DNA of 64,000 bases, taken from Hanleya hanleyi. Lineage: Eukaryota; Mollusca; Polyplacophora; Lepidopleurida; Hanleyidae. The position numbers were made by a program, and so were the translations under genes. The notes under the pieces are model-generated. The model was not told the origin of the DNA and searched no databases. It saw only the letters and a program-made list of their open reading frames with translations. Positions 12,831 through 25,010 of this stretch are shown here, in pieces. Positions within the stretch are counted from its first letter, which is position 1. The number at the start of each line of letters is the position of its first letter. The stretch covers positions 52,662 through 116,661 of the forward strand of contig JAVTVY010025077.1 of assembly GCA_036873755.1 (NCBI GenBank), given 5' to 3'.

Positions 12831-13121
12831 AAATTAATTCTATTTTGCTGAACATGAATGTAACATTCCCAGTGTTATAATTCACATCCTTATAGGGCCA
12901 AATGGGCATTTTTTTAAATATATGAAATTCTCATGACTTGAGTCCAATATCTACATTCCCCAGGCCACATCTGAGGAGTTTGCTTCATCATGTAGGTTCG
13001 TGCTATTGTTCATCATTGGGTGGCACTATAGACAGTAAACTTATATAGCACAATTTTTCGGTATTTCATCTGTTCATTTAGTTTATCCATTGGAACCACT
13101 GATGATTTTCCAATAATAGAG

Positions 13122-13306
13122 AAGAAAAGCAACTCCGAGTAGGGATGACAATTTCATTCTGTATATTTCGCTATTAGTTATAGCATCTTCAGCAGTGAAC
13201 AAAGTTAACTGCTGAACTGTGTTCACTGTTGAAGATGCTATAACTAATAGCGAAATATACAGAATGAAATTGTCATCCCTACTCGGAGTTGCTTTTCTTC
13301 TCCATG
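13122..13306. repeat. Long near-perfect hairpin (arms about 85 bp)
   Basis: Bases from GAGAAGAAAAGCAACTCC to AGCAGTGAACA are repeated as the reverse complement after a spacer of about 10-15 bp. The arm equals the terminal repeat of the element at 14104-15757, and both are preceded by TCCATTGGAACCACTGATG. It is therefore two terminal repeats brought together, a minimal foldback derivative of that family. Confidence 0.85.
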
Positions 13307-13497
13307 TAGTTTATTATTGTCAGACGGACGAAGGATTTCAAAGGACTGAAAGTTTTTTTTTGATTTAAATTGAAGGGCCACCTCTCATACGAATTTTGCA
13401 GCCCATCAACATAATGCTTAATTTATATCTCATTATACATTCTTTTTTACAATTACTAATTTTATTAACATTATGGCTTAAAAATCGATTGAAAGGA

Positions 13498-13630
13498 CAC
13501 ATATCACGAATCGTTAGATTCATGGTATGTGCTTTAGAATAGGTTTACCAGAAGACTATTCTGTGAAGTCATTTGACGCAGTCAGTATGTCGGCACCTCT
13601 TCCCACTTCCCTTATATGTGTTGTAATTGG
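13498..13630 (+). repeat. Naiad-associated tail repeat, partial copy
   Basis: About 130 bp from ACATATCACGAATCGTTAG to CTTATATGTGTTGTAAT match 6000-6130 and 14838-14960. This is a 5'-truncated copy, consistent with target-primed retrotransposition of the 3' end. Confidence 0.7.
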
Positions 13631-14103
13631 TGCTGTTGGCGCTGGCATAATCATGTGGCATAGGGTAAAGTCAGCTAAATATATCTAAATCTAGGCTACA
13701 TCAATCCCTGCTTACACACATAACTAAAATGCAGTCAGAGAAAATATGTTGCCATAAGTGTATAGTCAGTATGGAGAATTGCAAGGATTCAAGTGGGCTT
13801 GGAAGTCACGCCATTTTGGTCAAATAGACATACTGAAACACTGATATTCTGCTTTACCTTTAAATCAGCTAGGCCTCATATTGTAGGCTGTGTGTTGACC
13901 ATTCAGTTAATAAAACCTGTAATGGTTGACTTATTGTATAATGCACTTTACATAAGTGGACTAGTAGATTGCTTGTGTCAACAAAGTAAACACTTCATTT
14001 CCGAATCAGTGCTTCAAAGATTTTTGAAGTTGAACTTACATACCTGCTATATGGCACATCCCATATGGGAAATTTTTACATGTATATCTAATTAAAGTAA
14101 TCC

Positions 14104-15757
14104 ATTGGAACCACTGATGTTTGTTCAATAATAGTGAAGAAAAGCAACTCCGAGTAGGGATGACAATTTCATTCTGTATATTTCGCTATTAGTTATAGGA
14201 TCTTCAGCAGTGAACAAAGTTACAAACAGCTCCATACGCACAGTATATATACAAGGCATGTGATCTTAGCCAATATACATTTATGAATAGGTAAGCCAGT
14301 AAATTATGCCAGTCAGGTTGGACTGATATTAAAATGTTGTCATTTTCAGAAATTGTTAAATGTTAAGCGATAACCTGACAGCTATGTACAAATGGTGTGA
14401 TTCAGGTGATACAATACACACTCTAATTGATGAAAACAATACATAATTTGCTTATCTGGCAAGAACTAAATAAACTGTGCATAAATGAATAAAGTATGGT
14501 GATATTGTACCTACATTGAATATTTCTACATGTCATGAAGTTTGGATAAAGACTGTCATTTTAAGATAATATAGCTATACTTTTCTTGGCAATCCACACC
14601 AGAGTTGAAACCTACAAATGTTGTAAATCGCATGTCGATACAGCTCACCAATCTCCAATGTACGAGTTGTCACAGCGAAACAGCTCACCAATTACCAGTA
14701 TACGAGTTGTCAGAGCATTTCCATCATAGCTCTATAGATTTGTATCTAATACCGCTTATGCCGGTGCTAGGGGCCGTGGGGTCATATCATCCAAGTTGCC
14801 ACATGAAAAGGTACAATAAAAGCGTACCTGAGATACAACACATATCACGAATCGTTAGATTCTTGGTATGTGCTTTAGATAGGTTAACCAGAAGATTATT
14901 CTGTGAAGTCATGTCAGTATGTCGGCACCTCTTCCCACTTCCCTTATATGTGTTGTAATCATAATTGTATATTCCCATGCTAGTTACAGCATTTCTGGAG
15001 GGTGTATTGTAACATCTGAATCACACCATTTGTAGATCACTGTCAGGTTTTCGCTTAACATTTCACAATTTCTGAAAATGGCGATATTTTAATATCCATC
15101 CAACCTGACTGACATAATTCACTGGCTTACCTATTCATAAATGTGTATTGGCTAAGATCACATTATGCCTTGTATACATACTGTGCGTATGGAACTGTTT
15201 GTAACTTTGTTCACTGCTTAAGATGCTAGAACTAATAGCGAAATACACAGAATAAAATTGTGTATTGTCTTACTGATTAAAAAAAGTTTTTACACCTCAA
15301 GCCGATGCTCTAGGAAGCCTAATTGGACAGCAACAAGATCGGCAATTTTTCCGAACAAAACATATAGAAGAATTAATTGCCGAAAAGAACAACAAAAAGA
15401 TTTCCTGAAGAAGTGGGGTCCCCTGGCAGACCTCGACACTTAACTAATATATATAGCTTAGAAATATATTATAGGATCACCTTATGATATTATTCATGAT
15501 GTTTTTTATCAGTATTTGTATGCAAGGAAATGACCTATACATAACACATTGAAATACCACACTACAGCATTCCATATTACAAACATCAAAATGAAGTTTC
15601 AAATCAACAAAAGGGTACTTATTTATTCTTCTCACAACCATTTTCCTCTCTCTCACGCGAGGATGTGGCGGAGAATGTAAAATCGTGACACCTATTGTTT
15701 CGTCCAAGGTTAAAAAAAATTGTGATGCCTACTCGGATTTGCTTTTCTTCTCTATAA
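14104..15757. mobile_element. Inverted-repeat element with a nested repeat
   Basis: The left end (14104-14420: TCCATTGGAACC, AAAAGCAACTCCGAGTAGGG, then TGTATATACAAGG-like and TTTATGAATAGGTAAGCC lines) is mirrored by 15000-15255 (GGCTTACCTATTCATAAA, CTAATAGCGAAATACAC). The last part of the right repeat (CTACTCGGATTTGCTTTTC) lies at 15711-15757, pushed away by about 455 bp at 15256-15710. A Naiad-associated repeat sits in the centre (14630-14965). No transposase is encoded, so it is non-autonomous. Confidence 0.6.
14630..14965 (+). repeat. Naiad-associated repeat, copy 2
   Basis: Close relative of 5790-6130, with the same CAGCTCACCAAT pair and the same end at CTTATATGTGTTGTAAT. It is inserted between the arms of the element at 14104-15757. 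Confidence 0.75.
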
Positions 15758-17229
15758 TTGAAGTAAAATGGTGTGTTCTGGTGCATTTTGACAGAATATT
15801 TAGACTTCGAAAATGATATTTAATGATGCCCCAAAATGAACTGAATTTTCCGTGTCATCTAACTGTCTGATCAGAAGACTAATTAATGAAATTGACTGGC
15901 ATTCACCTGTTTTTATCGAGGTCAAATTTAGCATCAATAGCAATAATTTTTAAAGGAGGGAAGATGGGTACTCCAAATTCATCCTACTTGTGCAATTGCT
16001 GGCTGACTAGAAGCCTATCCTAGTTGCCTGAACCTACTTTCTCAAAGTTATATACTTTATATTATGATATAACATGAAATATAGCTAGGCATTCTAAATA
16101 TGCAACAGATGATGGACCTGAAGCCTAAGAATATGACTGACATTGACCTATTTTCTCAAGATCAAAAACTGTATGTTAAGTCACATGTTAAATGCCAACA
16201 TACAGTCAAATCTAACATTGTCATCATTTTGTTGTGGCTGTGGTTGTCTTTCAGAACAATCTAGCGAATTTTGTATGTGTTCCAACAGCATCAGCTTTCA
16301 ACAGTAACTTAAAACCATGCTTTATCGGCTGCGCTGTTGAGACACCCTCCATTTCCTAGCTCTGACATACTGCATCACTGTCGAAATATGGGTACCATGA
16401 CAGAGTGATAGATCACACAGCCAGTGAAGGTTCCTGTTTTACGTTGAATGACGTTATTGCCTAAGTAGTATTAGCAGCATTTTACAACAATAACAATTCG
16501 CTGACTTACAGTGAAAAATTATAGTGAAATGTATTTATTATTTGCTGGCATTGTTTCAGATAGAATACAACAGCTTAATTCATACAATCAGGAATTAAAC
16601 GGGGGTTAAAGTCTTTATGTTCAAACTTTCATGGGAAATATAAAAGTGGCAATTTGAAATTTTATTTTTATTCGATTTTTTAATGTCGGTGGTCCCATGA
16701 AACGCAAAATAAAGATGGTGTTGCCTCACACTGGGTTTCGCCCGTTGGTGAAGAAATCCCTTCTCAGAGGCACTTCTACCAGTGATGATTCCTGATTGCT
16801 CATCCTCCAGGGGTATGTGTGCCCCATACACTGCCCCATCCTAAAAAAAATTGCCAACCCTAATAGGGGGTGTGCCCAAATTGGGAGATCTAAAGCCCTG
16901 AGAGTACCAACTTATGCGTTACAAACTTATCTGGGGAAATGCTCTTCGCCCGTTTTTCAAACGAGCTTTCACTGTCTTTGTTTTTGTGTATTTTACTACA
17001 CTGAATAATAGTTCTGACTCGGTATTAGTTATATTGTGCTGCTATGTCACAAAATATATTCATATGACCCAGTAAACTAGCAATTAGATACAATTCTGAA
17101 CACATAGTAATGGTCATTTTACAGACAAACTTGGGATGATACCATTGCATTTTTTTGTAACAGTGCATGTGCCGTTTCCCCTATATTGTACACTGCCTAG
17201 CTGGGTAGTTTACTATTCAGCGAAACATA
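15758..17229. other. No gene seen; candidate intron or intergenic DNA
   Basis: No credible exon, element end or RNA gene was seen. If the methyltransferase exon at 29386 has upstream exons in this window they would lie here or further left, but none was recognised. Confidence 0.4.
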
Positions 17230-17233
17230 CAGA

Positions 17234-18455
17234 TGTAACACAGACCAAATTCCCCCAATATACTGGACAGGACGGCTGTGGATTGGATTCGAGTTATTTA
17301 TTCATAGAATGCTCATCGGCGGTGCCTCGGGATATGGAGATCCCCACAAGATCTGAGAGATCGAGATCGGTCCTATAAAAATATAAATATACAACAGACC
17401 ATAAATATATATACAAACGCTATGGTCATAACCAATCTCCATACAGAATCACATCACTATAGTTGTACATGTCTCACTATATTATATAAACATGTAAAAA
17501 TCCCAAGCAATATCTATAATACCATGACTAGCATTCCTGATAACATTATAGCATTCCTGATAGCATAATAGCATTATAACGTTCTGATAATAGCATTAAT
17601 TATATAATAATTAATATGCACATCTGGCGACTAAATGGCAAATCTGCTCACCTTGTCTATGGGACAGAACCGATACCACTATGACCATGCGGCCTCAGGT
17701 TACATGCACCGTACTTTAGCCTTCACCTAAATATATATACCAAAATAACCTTCAGACAGGGTTACACCTATCACCACAGGTATACAGTGAAATACATGAA
17801 ATATCAACCTCGTGTGTATCATTACTTTGCTATAATATACGTGCTATGAAATGCTATAGAATAGCTCGATCCATTTTACTCTAAAATATCACAACTATGC
17901 CAAACATACAAATTGCATAGAATTTTAGAAAATAGAATATAAATTACAGGACAAGAAAATAGAATATGAATTACATAGTCTTGGTGACAGAATCCAATTC
18001 AGTCAAAGCAATACATAGGTAAACTCACCCAGACATCCAGCAGCCACAAAATACCAAACACCAGCACTACTCACACGCCCATGTGAGGAGTGAATGTCTC
18101 CAAAAACCCACAAAGTAAAGCATGCCAAATCATTTGACCATTTCAGCCAATGACAAAACAGAACCACTGGTCAGACTAGTAGAACCAGTTTTGGACAACT
18201 GCAACAGAGGGGTACAGTAAGGGGCTACATCCAACAGGGCTCCTGAAGGGACATGGGATATTTCAACACTAGCAAACCAAGTGGAGGCTCAATAGGGGTG
18301 GGCTAAACTATGGATATGGTCAAGAAAGGATGGGAGTTAACCTATCGCATTTTCCCAGTGCTAATGGAATAAATGTACATTCAGCATAAATAAACATTGA
18401 CAAAGTAAAGCAAATTGGTTTTGTTGTTTTTATTCAAACATTACAACCTGTCACA
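17234..18455 (-). repeat. 3' LTR of the gypsy element
   Basis: 1,222 bp starting TGTAACACAGACC and ending CCTGTCACA on the plus strand, so bounded by TG and CA. It repeats 28070-29296. A region with many A/T tracts and the line CTATAAAAATATAAATAT (17374-17391) may contribute promoter or termination signals. Confidence 0.93.
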
Positions 18456-18472
18456 TACTCCTCCTCCTTGAG
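18456..18472 (-). promoter_or_regulatory. Polypurine tract of the gypsy element
   Basis: On the minus strand the bases directly before the 3' LTR read AAGGAGGAGGAGTA. A purine-rich stretch at this position primes plus-strand DNA synthesis in LTR elements. Confidence 0.85.
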
Positions 18473-18495
18473 AAAATGTCGTCCCGATATTTCAG

Positions 18496-20358
18496 TTAAG
18501 TTGGATGACCTGTAACAAGTGACAGCATTGCCTGGTATGCATCCTCCGGTAAACGTTCGAGCCATCCACCCTCTGCCAATGTCCTCAGAAACATAGCCCT
18601 TTGGTGCCAATCAGTCCGGTCAATACTTGCCATTTGTCGCTGACAGTAGTCCCCCGACGACATCCAGGCAGGAGGTCGCCTGTTCCTCTTGGGTCTCGCT
18701 AAGTCGACACCCTGTGGAACTTCCAGCTCCACATCAGCTTGCAGTAGGTCTTCCGGCAACTGATTCTGAGATACTTCTGGTGCTAATTGGTGTTCAATCG
18801 ATGCCTCATCTGAAGTATGGGTCTGTAATTCCTCGGTTTCGGACCGAGAAGCATTTACAGGACATATCCCAACCACTTCTTCATCATCCTGGACCACCAT
18901 CTCGTCCGTCAATGACCGAGTGGCTCTATCCTCTGGATGTGGACTCCTTTCAGTTCTCCGGTCGCTGTTGTCTCCGACAGCAGCCACTGAAATATCTTGG
19001 TGGGGGTATTCCTGTACAACTAACTCTAGCACGGATCGGTCATCCTCGTCACTCAAATCATCCACTTGAGTAACCTCTGCCTGCATATTATCCGTGCTCG
19101 GACCACTGACCCTCGTGTCTTTCACTTCAGGCTCCGACTTGCCTGCACCAGCTTGCGGCATGAGTGAACCGGTAGGCAGAAGGTGGTTCCTGTGCAGGGT
19201 TCGCAATCTGCCTTCTCCATTCTCTTTCTGTACCACGAACACAGGGATGTTTGGATTTGGCTGATTTTTTACCAAGTACACATCCGTTTCCCACTTGTCA
19301 GCCAATTTGTGTTTACCTTCGAAGGCTAGCTGCTTTACCAGCACCCTGTCTCCTGGGAAAACAGCTGCTCCCCGAAGCTTGAGGTCATAGCGACTTTTCT
19401 GTCGTTTCCGTGCCTTTTCCGCTGCTTGTGTAGCCAGCTTGTAAGACTCCGATAATCTGTTCTTTAGGTCTTGAACATAGGAAGTTTTGGGAGACTTCTC
19501 CAACCGATTTAATCCAAACGCCAAATCAATTGGTAATCTGGGTTGGCGTCCAAACATAAGAAAGAAAGGACTCTCGCCGGTCGACTCGTGGCGCGTGCTA
19601 TTGTATGCATGTACCAAAGGAGCGACATGTGACTTCCAGTCTCCTTTCTTAGATGGATCCAATGTACCAAGCATGTCGAGAAGTGTTCTGTTGAACCTTT
19701 CACACATACCGTTTCCCTGAGGGTGATAAGAGGTAGTGCGACTTTTATCGATCCCTGCAACGATACACATCTCCCTCATCAGGTTACTCTCGAAATTCGC
19801 ACCTTGATCCGAATGAATCCTTTGCGGAAATCCATAATGTGTGAAGAAATTGTTAAACAAAACTTCAGCAGTCGTCTTTGCGCTCATGTTCTTTGTAGGG
19901 TATGCTTGGGCGTATCTAGTGAGATCAGTCAAAACCAAAACATTCTGGAACCCACCCTTCGACATTTCCAGTGTCAGAAAATCAATGCACACTAATTCGA
20001 GGGGTTGGCTGGTGCGGATGCCCGTCAAGGCTGCCCTGGCATCTGCTGGCTTCTTACGACGGATACACCTTTCACATTCTCCGACCCAGTTGTCAACATC
20101 GCTTGCCATTCCTGGCCAGTAAAACCTATCACGACAAAGTGCTAGCGTACGATCCCTTCCAAGATGGCCAACATCGTGGTGCAGTCCCTCCAATGCCTGG
20201 CTGATGAATGCAGCTGGCAGCATAAGTTGTCTTTTCTCCTGGCCCTCTACTTGAACCACACGATACAAAACTCCACTGTCTATCCTTAGATGCTTGAACT
20301 CGCGCCGAAATGGTGCTGGAATGTCATTCCCTGGAAGTTTGTTCTGGCGTATACAAGG
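18496..20358 (-). pseudogene. Gypsy pol: integrase and C-terminal extension
   Basis: The frame 18496-20268 encodes a retroviral-type integrase, and upstream coding continues to the SINE-like insert at 20359. Visible parts are the HHCC zinc-binding domain (LHHDVGHLG then CERC), and a DDE core with Asp in CIDFL, Asp in HSDQG and Glu in CERFNR. A basic region and a C-terminal domain with PGDRVLV follow. After that comes a tail of roughly 190 acidic residues (many Asp, Glu, Gln and Ser) and a basic segment with PKRNRRPP. This is the enzyme that joins element cDNA to the genome. The frame itself is open to the stop before the polypurine tract; separation from the rest of pol by two insertions makes it non-functional. 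Confidence 0.9.
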
Positions 20359-20418
20359 TGAGTGAGTGAATAGGGTTTAACGTCGCTTTCAACATTTTTC
20401 CAGCTATATCACGACGGT
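20359..20418. mobile_element. 60-bp SINE-like insert with 14-bp target duplication
   Basis: A 60-bp segment starting TGAGTGAGTGAATAGGG and ending CACGACGGT lies between two perfect copies of TGGCGTATACAAGG (20345-20358 and 20419-20432). Removing the insert and one copy leaves the pol frame continuous, so this is a secondary insertion. The sequence resembles a short repeat that I remember as abundant in mollusc genomes. Its tiny size and long duplication fit a truncated retroposed element. Confidence 0.85.
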
Positions 20419-20432
20419 TGGCGTATACAAGG

Positions 20433-20956
20433 CAACAATCGACTCAACACTGGATCTTTATCCTGAGCTCGACGCCAGTCTCTGACAGAGAAGGTAGCTA
20501 TACTGCCTTCCTCATCCTCTTCTACCAAGCCAATGTTGAAACACAGGGTCTCCAAATATACCGGTTCCTGACATCTATCACAGATCGCACTGATCGTATC
20601 CGTTGTAATCTCCTCAGTTTCTTCATTTTCGCGTCCCGGAAGTCGAGACAAAGCATCTGCATCGATATTCGTTTTCCCCGGTCTGTACCGCAAGTCGAAG
20701 TCAAATGCAGAAATTGCTGCAAGCCATCTGTGACCAGTAGCATCCAATTTCGCCGAGGTCAAAACGTAAGTAAGTGGATTGTTGTCCGTGTAAACAGTAA
20801 ATTTATGACCGTAAAGATAATCATAAAATTTTTCTGTTACCGCCCACTTCAGCGCCAAAAACTCCATTTTATGCGCGGGATAGTTCCTTTCCGCCTTGTT
20901 TAATCCTCTACTGGCATAGGCAATCACCCTCTTCGTCTCGCCCTGGTCTTGATATA
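20433..20956 (-). pseudogene. Gypsy pol: RNase H, C-terminal part
   Basis: Encodes the second half of a Ty3/gypsy RNase H: AYASRGLNKAERNY, the catalytic Glu in KMEFLAL, the catalytic Asp in YTDNNPL, then a RYRPGKTNIDADALSR stretch typical of the RNase H end and the tether to integrase. The first half lies at 23049-23400, across the foldback insertion. The protein is cut at its 3' end by the 60-bp insert. Confidence 0.88.
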
Positions 20957-23046
20957 AACACCTCAACAAAAGTAAGTTCCCCCCTAAACATTGGTTAATA
21001 TTTTCTAAGATATTTATGCGATTGTAACGAGATTTCTCACAGAGAATTAGTTTGACCAGTGCAACAATCAGTGAAAATTATTACCATGTAGGTGATGCTA
21101 TGCCTGAATGAACATGAATTCAATGCAAGCCGGTCGCATTTCAAAAATTGCAAAACAGATTATCAAAGACAGATTTTATTCAAACACGAACAAATCCTAA
21201 CAGGTAGAGCAAAGACAGTGCTATCCAATCACACAGTTTGACTAGAGCAACAATCGTTGAAAAAGATTGCCCTGTAGGTGGTGCTATGCCTGAATGAGCA
21301 TGCATTGAATGTAAGACAGTAGCATTTTCATAAATTTCAAAACAGATTATTAAAGACAGATTTTATTCAATAACGAACAAATCCTAACCGGTAGAGCAAA
21401 AACAGTGATATCCAATCACATGATTTGACCAGAGCAACAATCGATGAAAAAGATTACCCTGTACGTGGTGCTATGCGTGAATGAGCATGCATTGAATGCA
21501 AGTCGGTAGCATTTCCATAAATTGCAAAGCAGATTATCGAAGACAGATTGTATTCAATAACTAACAAATCCTAACCACGAAAGCAAAGACAGTGCTATCC
21601 AATAACACGGTTTGACCAAAGCAGCAATCAGTGAATATGATTACCCTGTTGGTGGTGCTATGCCTTAACCCTATCAGGCCTGGAAGGCCATTATGGCCCT
21701 CTCCTACCAAACTTTCTCTCCTATCTCCGGAGCGACAACAAAATGAAAGCAGAATTTTTAGTTTGTCATATTGGGGTCAGTTTGGACATATTTGCATACC
21801 CCCCGAACAGAGGATCATGGGTAAATCCAAGATGGCGGCCATGTATGTACCAAAAAAGTGATATTTTCATCATTTTTCTTCAAATGTTCTGCTTTTCCTC
21901 GCGGAAAAGTTGGTGAAAATGGTTTTATTTCGCATCGGACTATTATTTACTAATTTATCATGCAGTTTTTGTAAAGAATATACATAAATAAAAAATTCGA
22001 AAAATCTGACCAAAAAAATCGACCAAAAATGCCTTTTTGAAAATGACGTCATCAAATGTTTACATCATGTTCTGGTAGAGCATGACCCAAGGGTGTATTG
22101 CGTAAGTTTCAGCATCCAATCTCCAGAGGTAAGAAAGCTATTGGGGGGGGGGGATACGGTAGCGTCCTAGACAGGTCCCAAATGTCCCAGTGATTTACTC
22201 ATGGTCCTCTGTTCTGGGGGTATGCAATTACGTTCAAAATGACCCAAATATGACCAACTAAAAAGTCTGCTTTCATTTTGTTGTCGCTCCGGAGATAGGA
22301 GAGAAAGTTTGGTAGGAGAGGGCCATAATGGCCCTCCAGGCCTGACAGGGTTAAGGCAAAGCACCACCAACACGGTAGTCATATTCACCGAACTGTGTGA
22401 TTGGATAGGACTGTCTTTGCTTTAGCGGGTAGGATTTGTTCATTATTGAATAAGATCTGTCTTTAATGATCTGTTTTGCAATTTATGGAAATGCTACCAT
22501 CTTGCATTCAATGCATGCTCATTCAGGCATAGCACCACGTACAGTGTAATCTTTTTCATCGATTGCTGCTCTGGTCAAATCGTGTGATTGGATATCACTG
22601 TTTTTGCTCTACCGGTTAGGATTTGTTCGTTACTGAATAAAATCTGTCTTTAATAATCTGTTTTGAAATTCATGGAAATGCTACTGTCTTACATTCAATG
22701 CATGCTCATTCAGGCATAGCACCACGTACAGGGCAATCTTTTCCCCCGATTGTTGCTCTAGTCAAACTGTGTGATTGGATATCACTGTCTTTGCTCTACC
22801 TGTTAGGATTTGTTCGTGATTGAATAAAATCTGTCTTTGATAATCTGTTTTGCAATTTTTGAAATGCGACCGTCTTGCATTGAATTCATGTTCATTCAGG
22901 CAAAGCACCACCTACATGGTAATCTTTTTCACTGATTGTTGCACTGGTCAAACTAATTCTCTGTGAGAAATCTCGTTACAATCGCATAAATATCTTAGAA
23001 AATATTAACCAATGTTTAGGGGGGAACTTACTTTTGTTGAGGTGTT
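20957..23046. mobile_element. Foldback (long-TIR) DNA transposon, TA target duplication
   Basis: Both ends read AACACCTCAACAAAAGTAAG inward, flanked by TA (20955-20956 and 23047-23048). Arms at 20957-21827 and 22192-23046 are imperfect inverted copies. Each arm contains about four tandem subunits of roughly 187 bp (CAGTTTGAC..GAGCAACAATC recurs near 21042, 21231, 21418 and 21606). The 364-bp centre (21828-22191) is AT-rich and has no plausible transposase. Excising the element with one TA restores the RNase H reading frame exactly, which fixes the boundaries. A TA duplication fits Tc1/mariner-type or related transposases acting in trans; the family is not identified. Confidence 0.92.
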
Positions 23047-23048
23047 TA

Positions 23049-23935
23049 GTACAGCACCCAAACCATACGAGCTGGCATCTGTATGAAGTTCAAATGGCAA
23101 GGTAAAGTCAGCATATCCAAGAACTGGCGGTGATGCCAGAGATTCTTTCAACTTCTCAAATGCCTCGGATTGGTGTGGTCCCCAGTTCCAATTCGACGGC
23201 ACGATCTTTTTTCGCCCTTTCTTGACTGTACCCGAGAGCAAGTCGGTCTGTGGTCGTGCAATCCTGGAGAAATTCTGCACAAATTTGCGGTAATACCCTG
23301 CAAATCCGAGGAATTGTCTGACCTCATTCGAATTTCTTGGCGAAGGCCGTCTTCTCTGGATCAGTCTGGACCCATTCTGCAGAGACAATGTGGCCGACAA
23401 ACTTCACGCTTTTCTGCAAGAATTCGCATTTCTTTGGTGATAATTTAATGCCGCTTTCTCGGAGACGGTGGAGGACCTTTTTTAACCGCTGAAGGTGTTC
23501 TTCGAAGGTAGAGGAAAACACTATCAAATCATCCAAATATATCATGCAGATATCAAGGTGAAGATCACCGAGGATGTACTCCATCTCTCGTTGGTAAGTG
23601 GCAGGGGCATTGACCAATCCAAATGGTAGGCGATTGAATTCATAAAACCCCAATGGACCGACAGTAAATGCTGTTGTTTCCTTGTCCCGCTCTTCGATCT
23701 CGATTTGGTGGTATCCTGATTTCATATCCAAGACCGAAAAGAACTGCGAACCCGAAAGCCGATCGAGCATATCCTCAATTCTTGGCAGCGCATAAGAGTC
23801 TTTCGTCGTTCTCTTATTTAGCTCGCGAAAATCTACGCACATGCGCAATGAACCATCTTTCTTACGGACAAGTACGACATTTGATGTCCAAGGACTATGT
23901 GATCTTCGTATAATACCACATGCCAGGAGCTGTTA
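23049..23935 (-). pseudogene. Gypsy pol: reverse transcriptase and RNase H start
   Basis: The frame 23324-23848 holds the RT core: MCVDFRELN, VLDMKSGYHQI, FNRLPFGLVNAPATYQR and the catalytic YLDDLIVFS. From about 23400 the reading continues in another frame (EVRQFLGFAGYYRKF and the RNase H start HTDASSYGLGAVL), so a one-base shift lies between about 23330 and 23400. A TAA at 23933-23935 separates the RT from the protease part in the same frame. Downstream coding is cut at 23048 by the foldback element. Confidence 0.9.
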
Positions 23936-25010
23936 CAACTGTTCCTTAACCACTTGAAACATGGCCGGGGGTATGCGCCGGAAGCGTTGTTTAAATGGAG
24001 CATCATCCGCCAGTCCTATACGATGTTTAACATCAGTGGTGTGTCCTATGTCAAAGTCGCTGCACGAAAAAACATCACTGTACTGCAACAACAGACCCTC
24101 TAAAGCTTCGCCTTGTTCTACGGTCATTTCCCGTGACATTCCAACTTTGTCCATAGGGTGTTCTTTCTGCTCTGGCTCTTTGTCAGAAACAAACGGGGAA
24201 ACTTGCGCTATACTCACGGGCTGGATCTCACATATGATTGCTTTAGGTGAAATAACTACTGTCCGAGTGGAAAGATTTGAGATCTGAATAGGTACCTGTG
24301 ATCGACTATTCCCTTGCATTCTGAATAATGCTGGAGCAATCTCCAAACTTCGAGGCAGTGTAGATTTCGTAGTTGACTGGACCATGACACAGGTATAACG
24401 GTATAGCAACGCCCTGTAAATGGATCCCTTAACTATTGTTGTCGTATTTGGGGGTATCACTACTTTGCCAATTTCCTCACTTTTGACAAGGCCTAACCTA
24501 CCCTCGTTACGCCGGAGCTCCTTATCCTGCAGTGACAGACTTCGGAAGGCTAAATTCCAAGGGGTCTGAAGCTTCATGGATTGGAGAAAGTTTATACCTC
24601 CCTCTTCGCGGCAGCATTCCATCGCAGGACCCAGATAATTCGTTCCCAACAGAAGCGGGACTTTGAAACTGTATCTGCTGTCCGGAACTACCAGAAAAAT
24701 ACACGGTGCAGGATGCCTTAAAAGATCCTTAACTTCAACAGTGGCTTCGATATAACCCATATAAGGCAGACCTTCACCATCTGCACATTCAATGTGAATG
24801 AAATCTTCTAAAGAATGCAGACAGCATGAAGATAAATGCTGCTCGTAAAAGCCCTGGGTCACTGTAGACACGGTAGAACCAGTGTCAAGAAGGGCCAGAG
24901 TCTGCACGCCATTCACCAACACACTTGCTTCTGTGGCAGCTCCAACCAGTCCCGCTGGTACTAAATGAATTTTATCTTCAATGGGGCATTGGGTGAATGA
25001 ACCTAACGTC
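23933..25010 (-). pseudogene. Gypsy pol: aspartic protease and linker
   Basis: Carries the retropepsin active-site line LLDTGSTVS and, about 85 residues on, a conserved LLLGTNYL-type second motif. It continues through a linker into the start of RT and ends at the in-frame TAA 23933-23935. The frame is open upstream past the gag stop at 25003 and lies in the -1 frame relative to gag, which suggests that gag-pol is made by -1 frameshifting in the short overlap; I did not identify a slippery site. No ATG start fits well, as expected for a frameshift product. Confidence 0.85.

Noticed and set aside
16595..17008. Short frames near the gypsy 3' LTR as methyltransferase exons
   Set aside because: No methyltransferase motif or paired splice sites.
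18627..20204. Plus-strand frames opposite the gypsy integrase
   Set aside because: They are shadows of the minus-strand integrase and have no motifs of their own.
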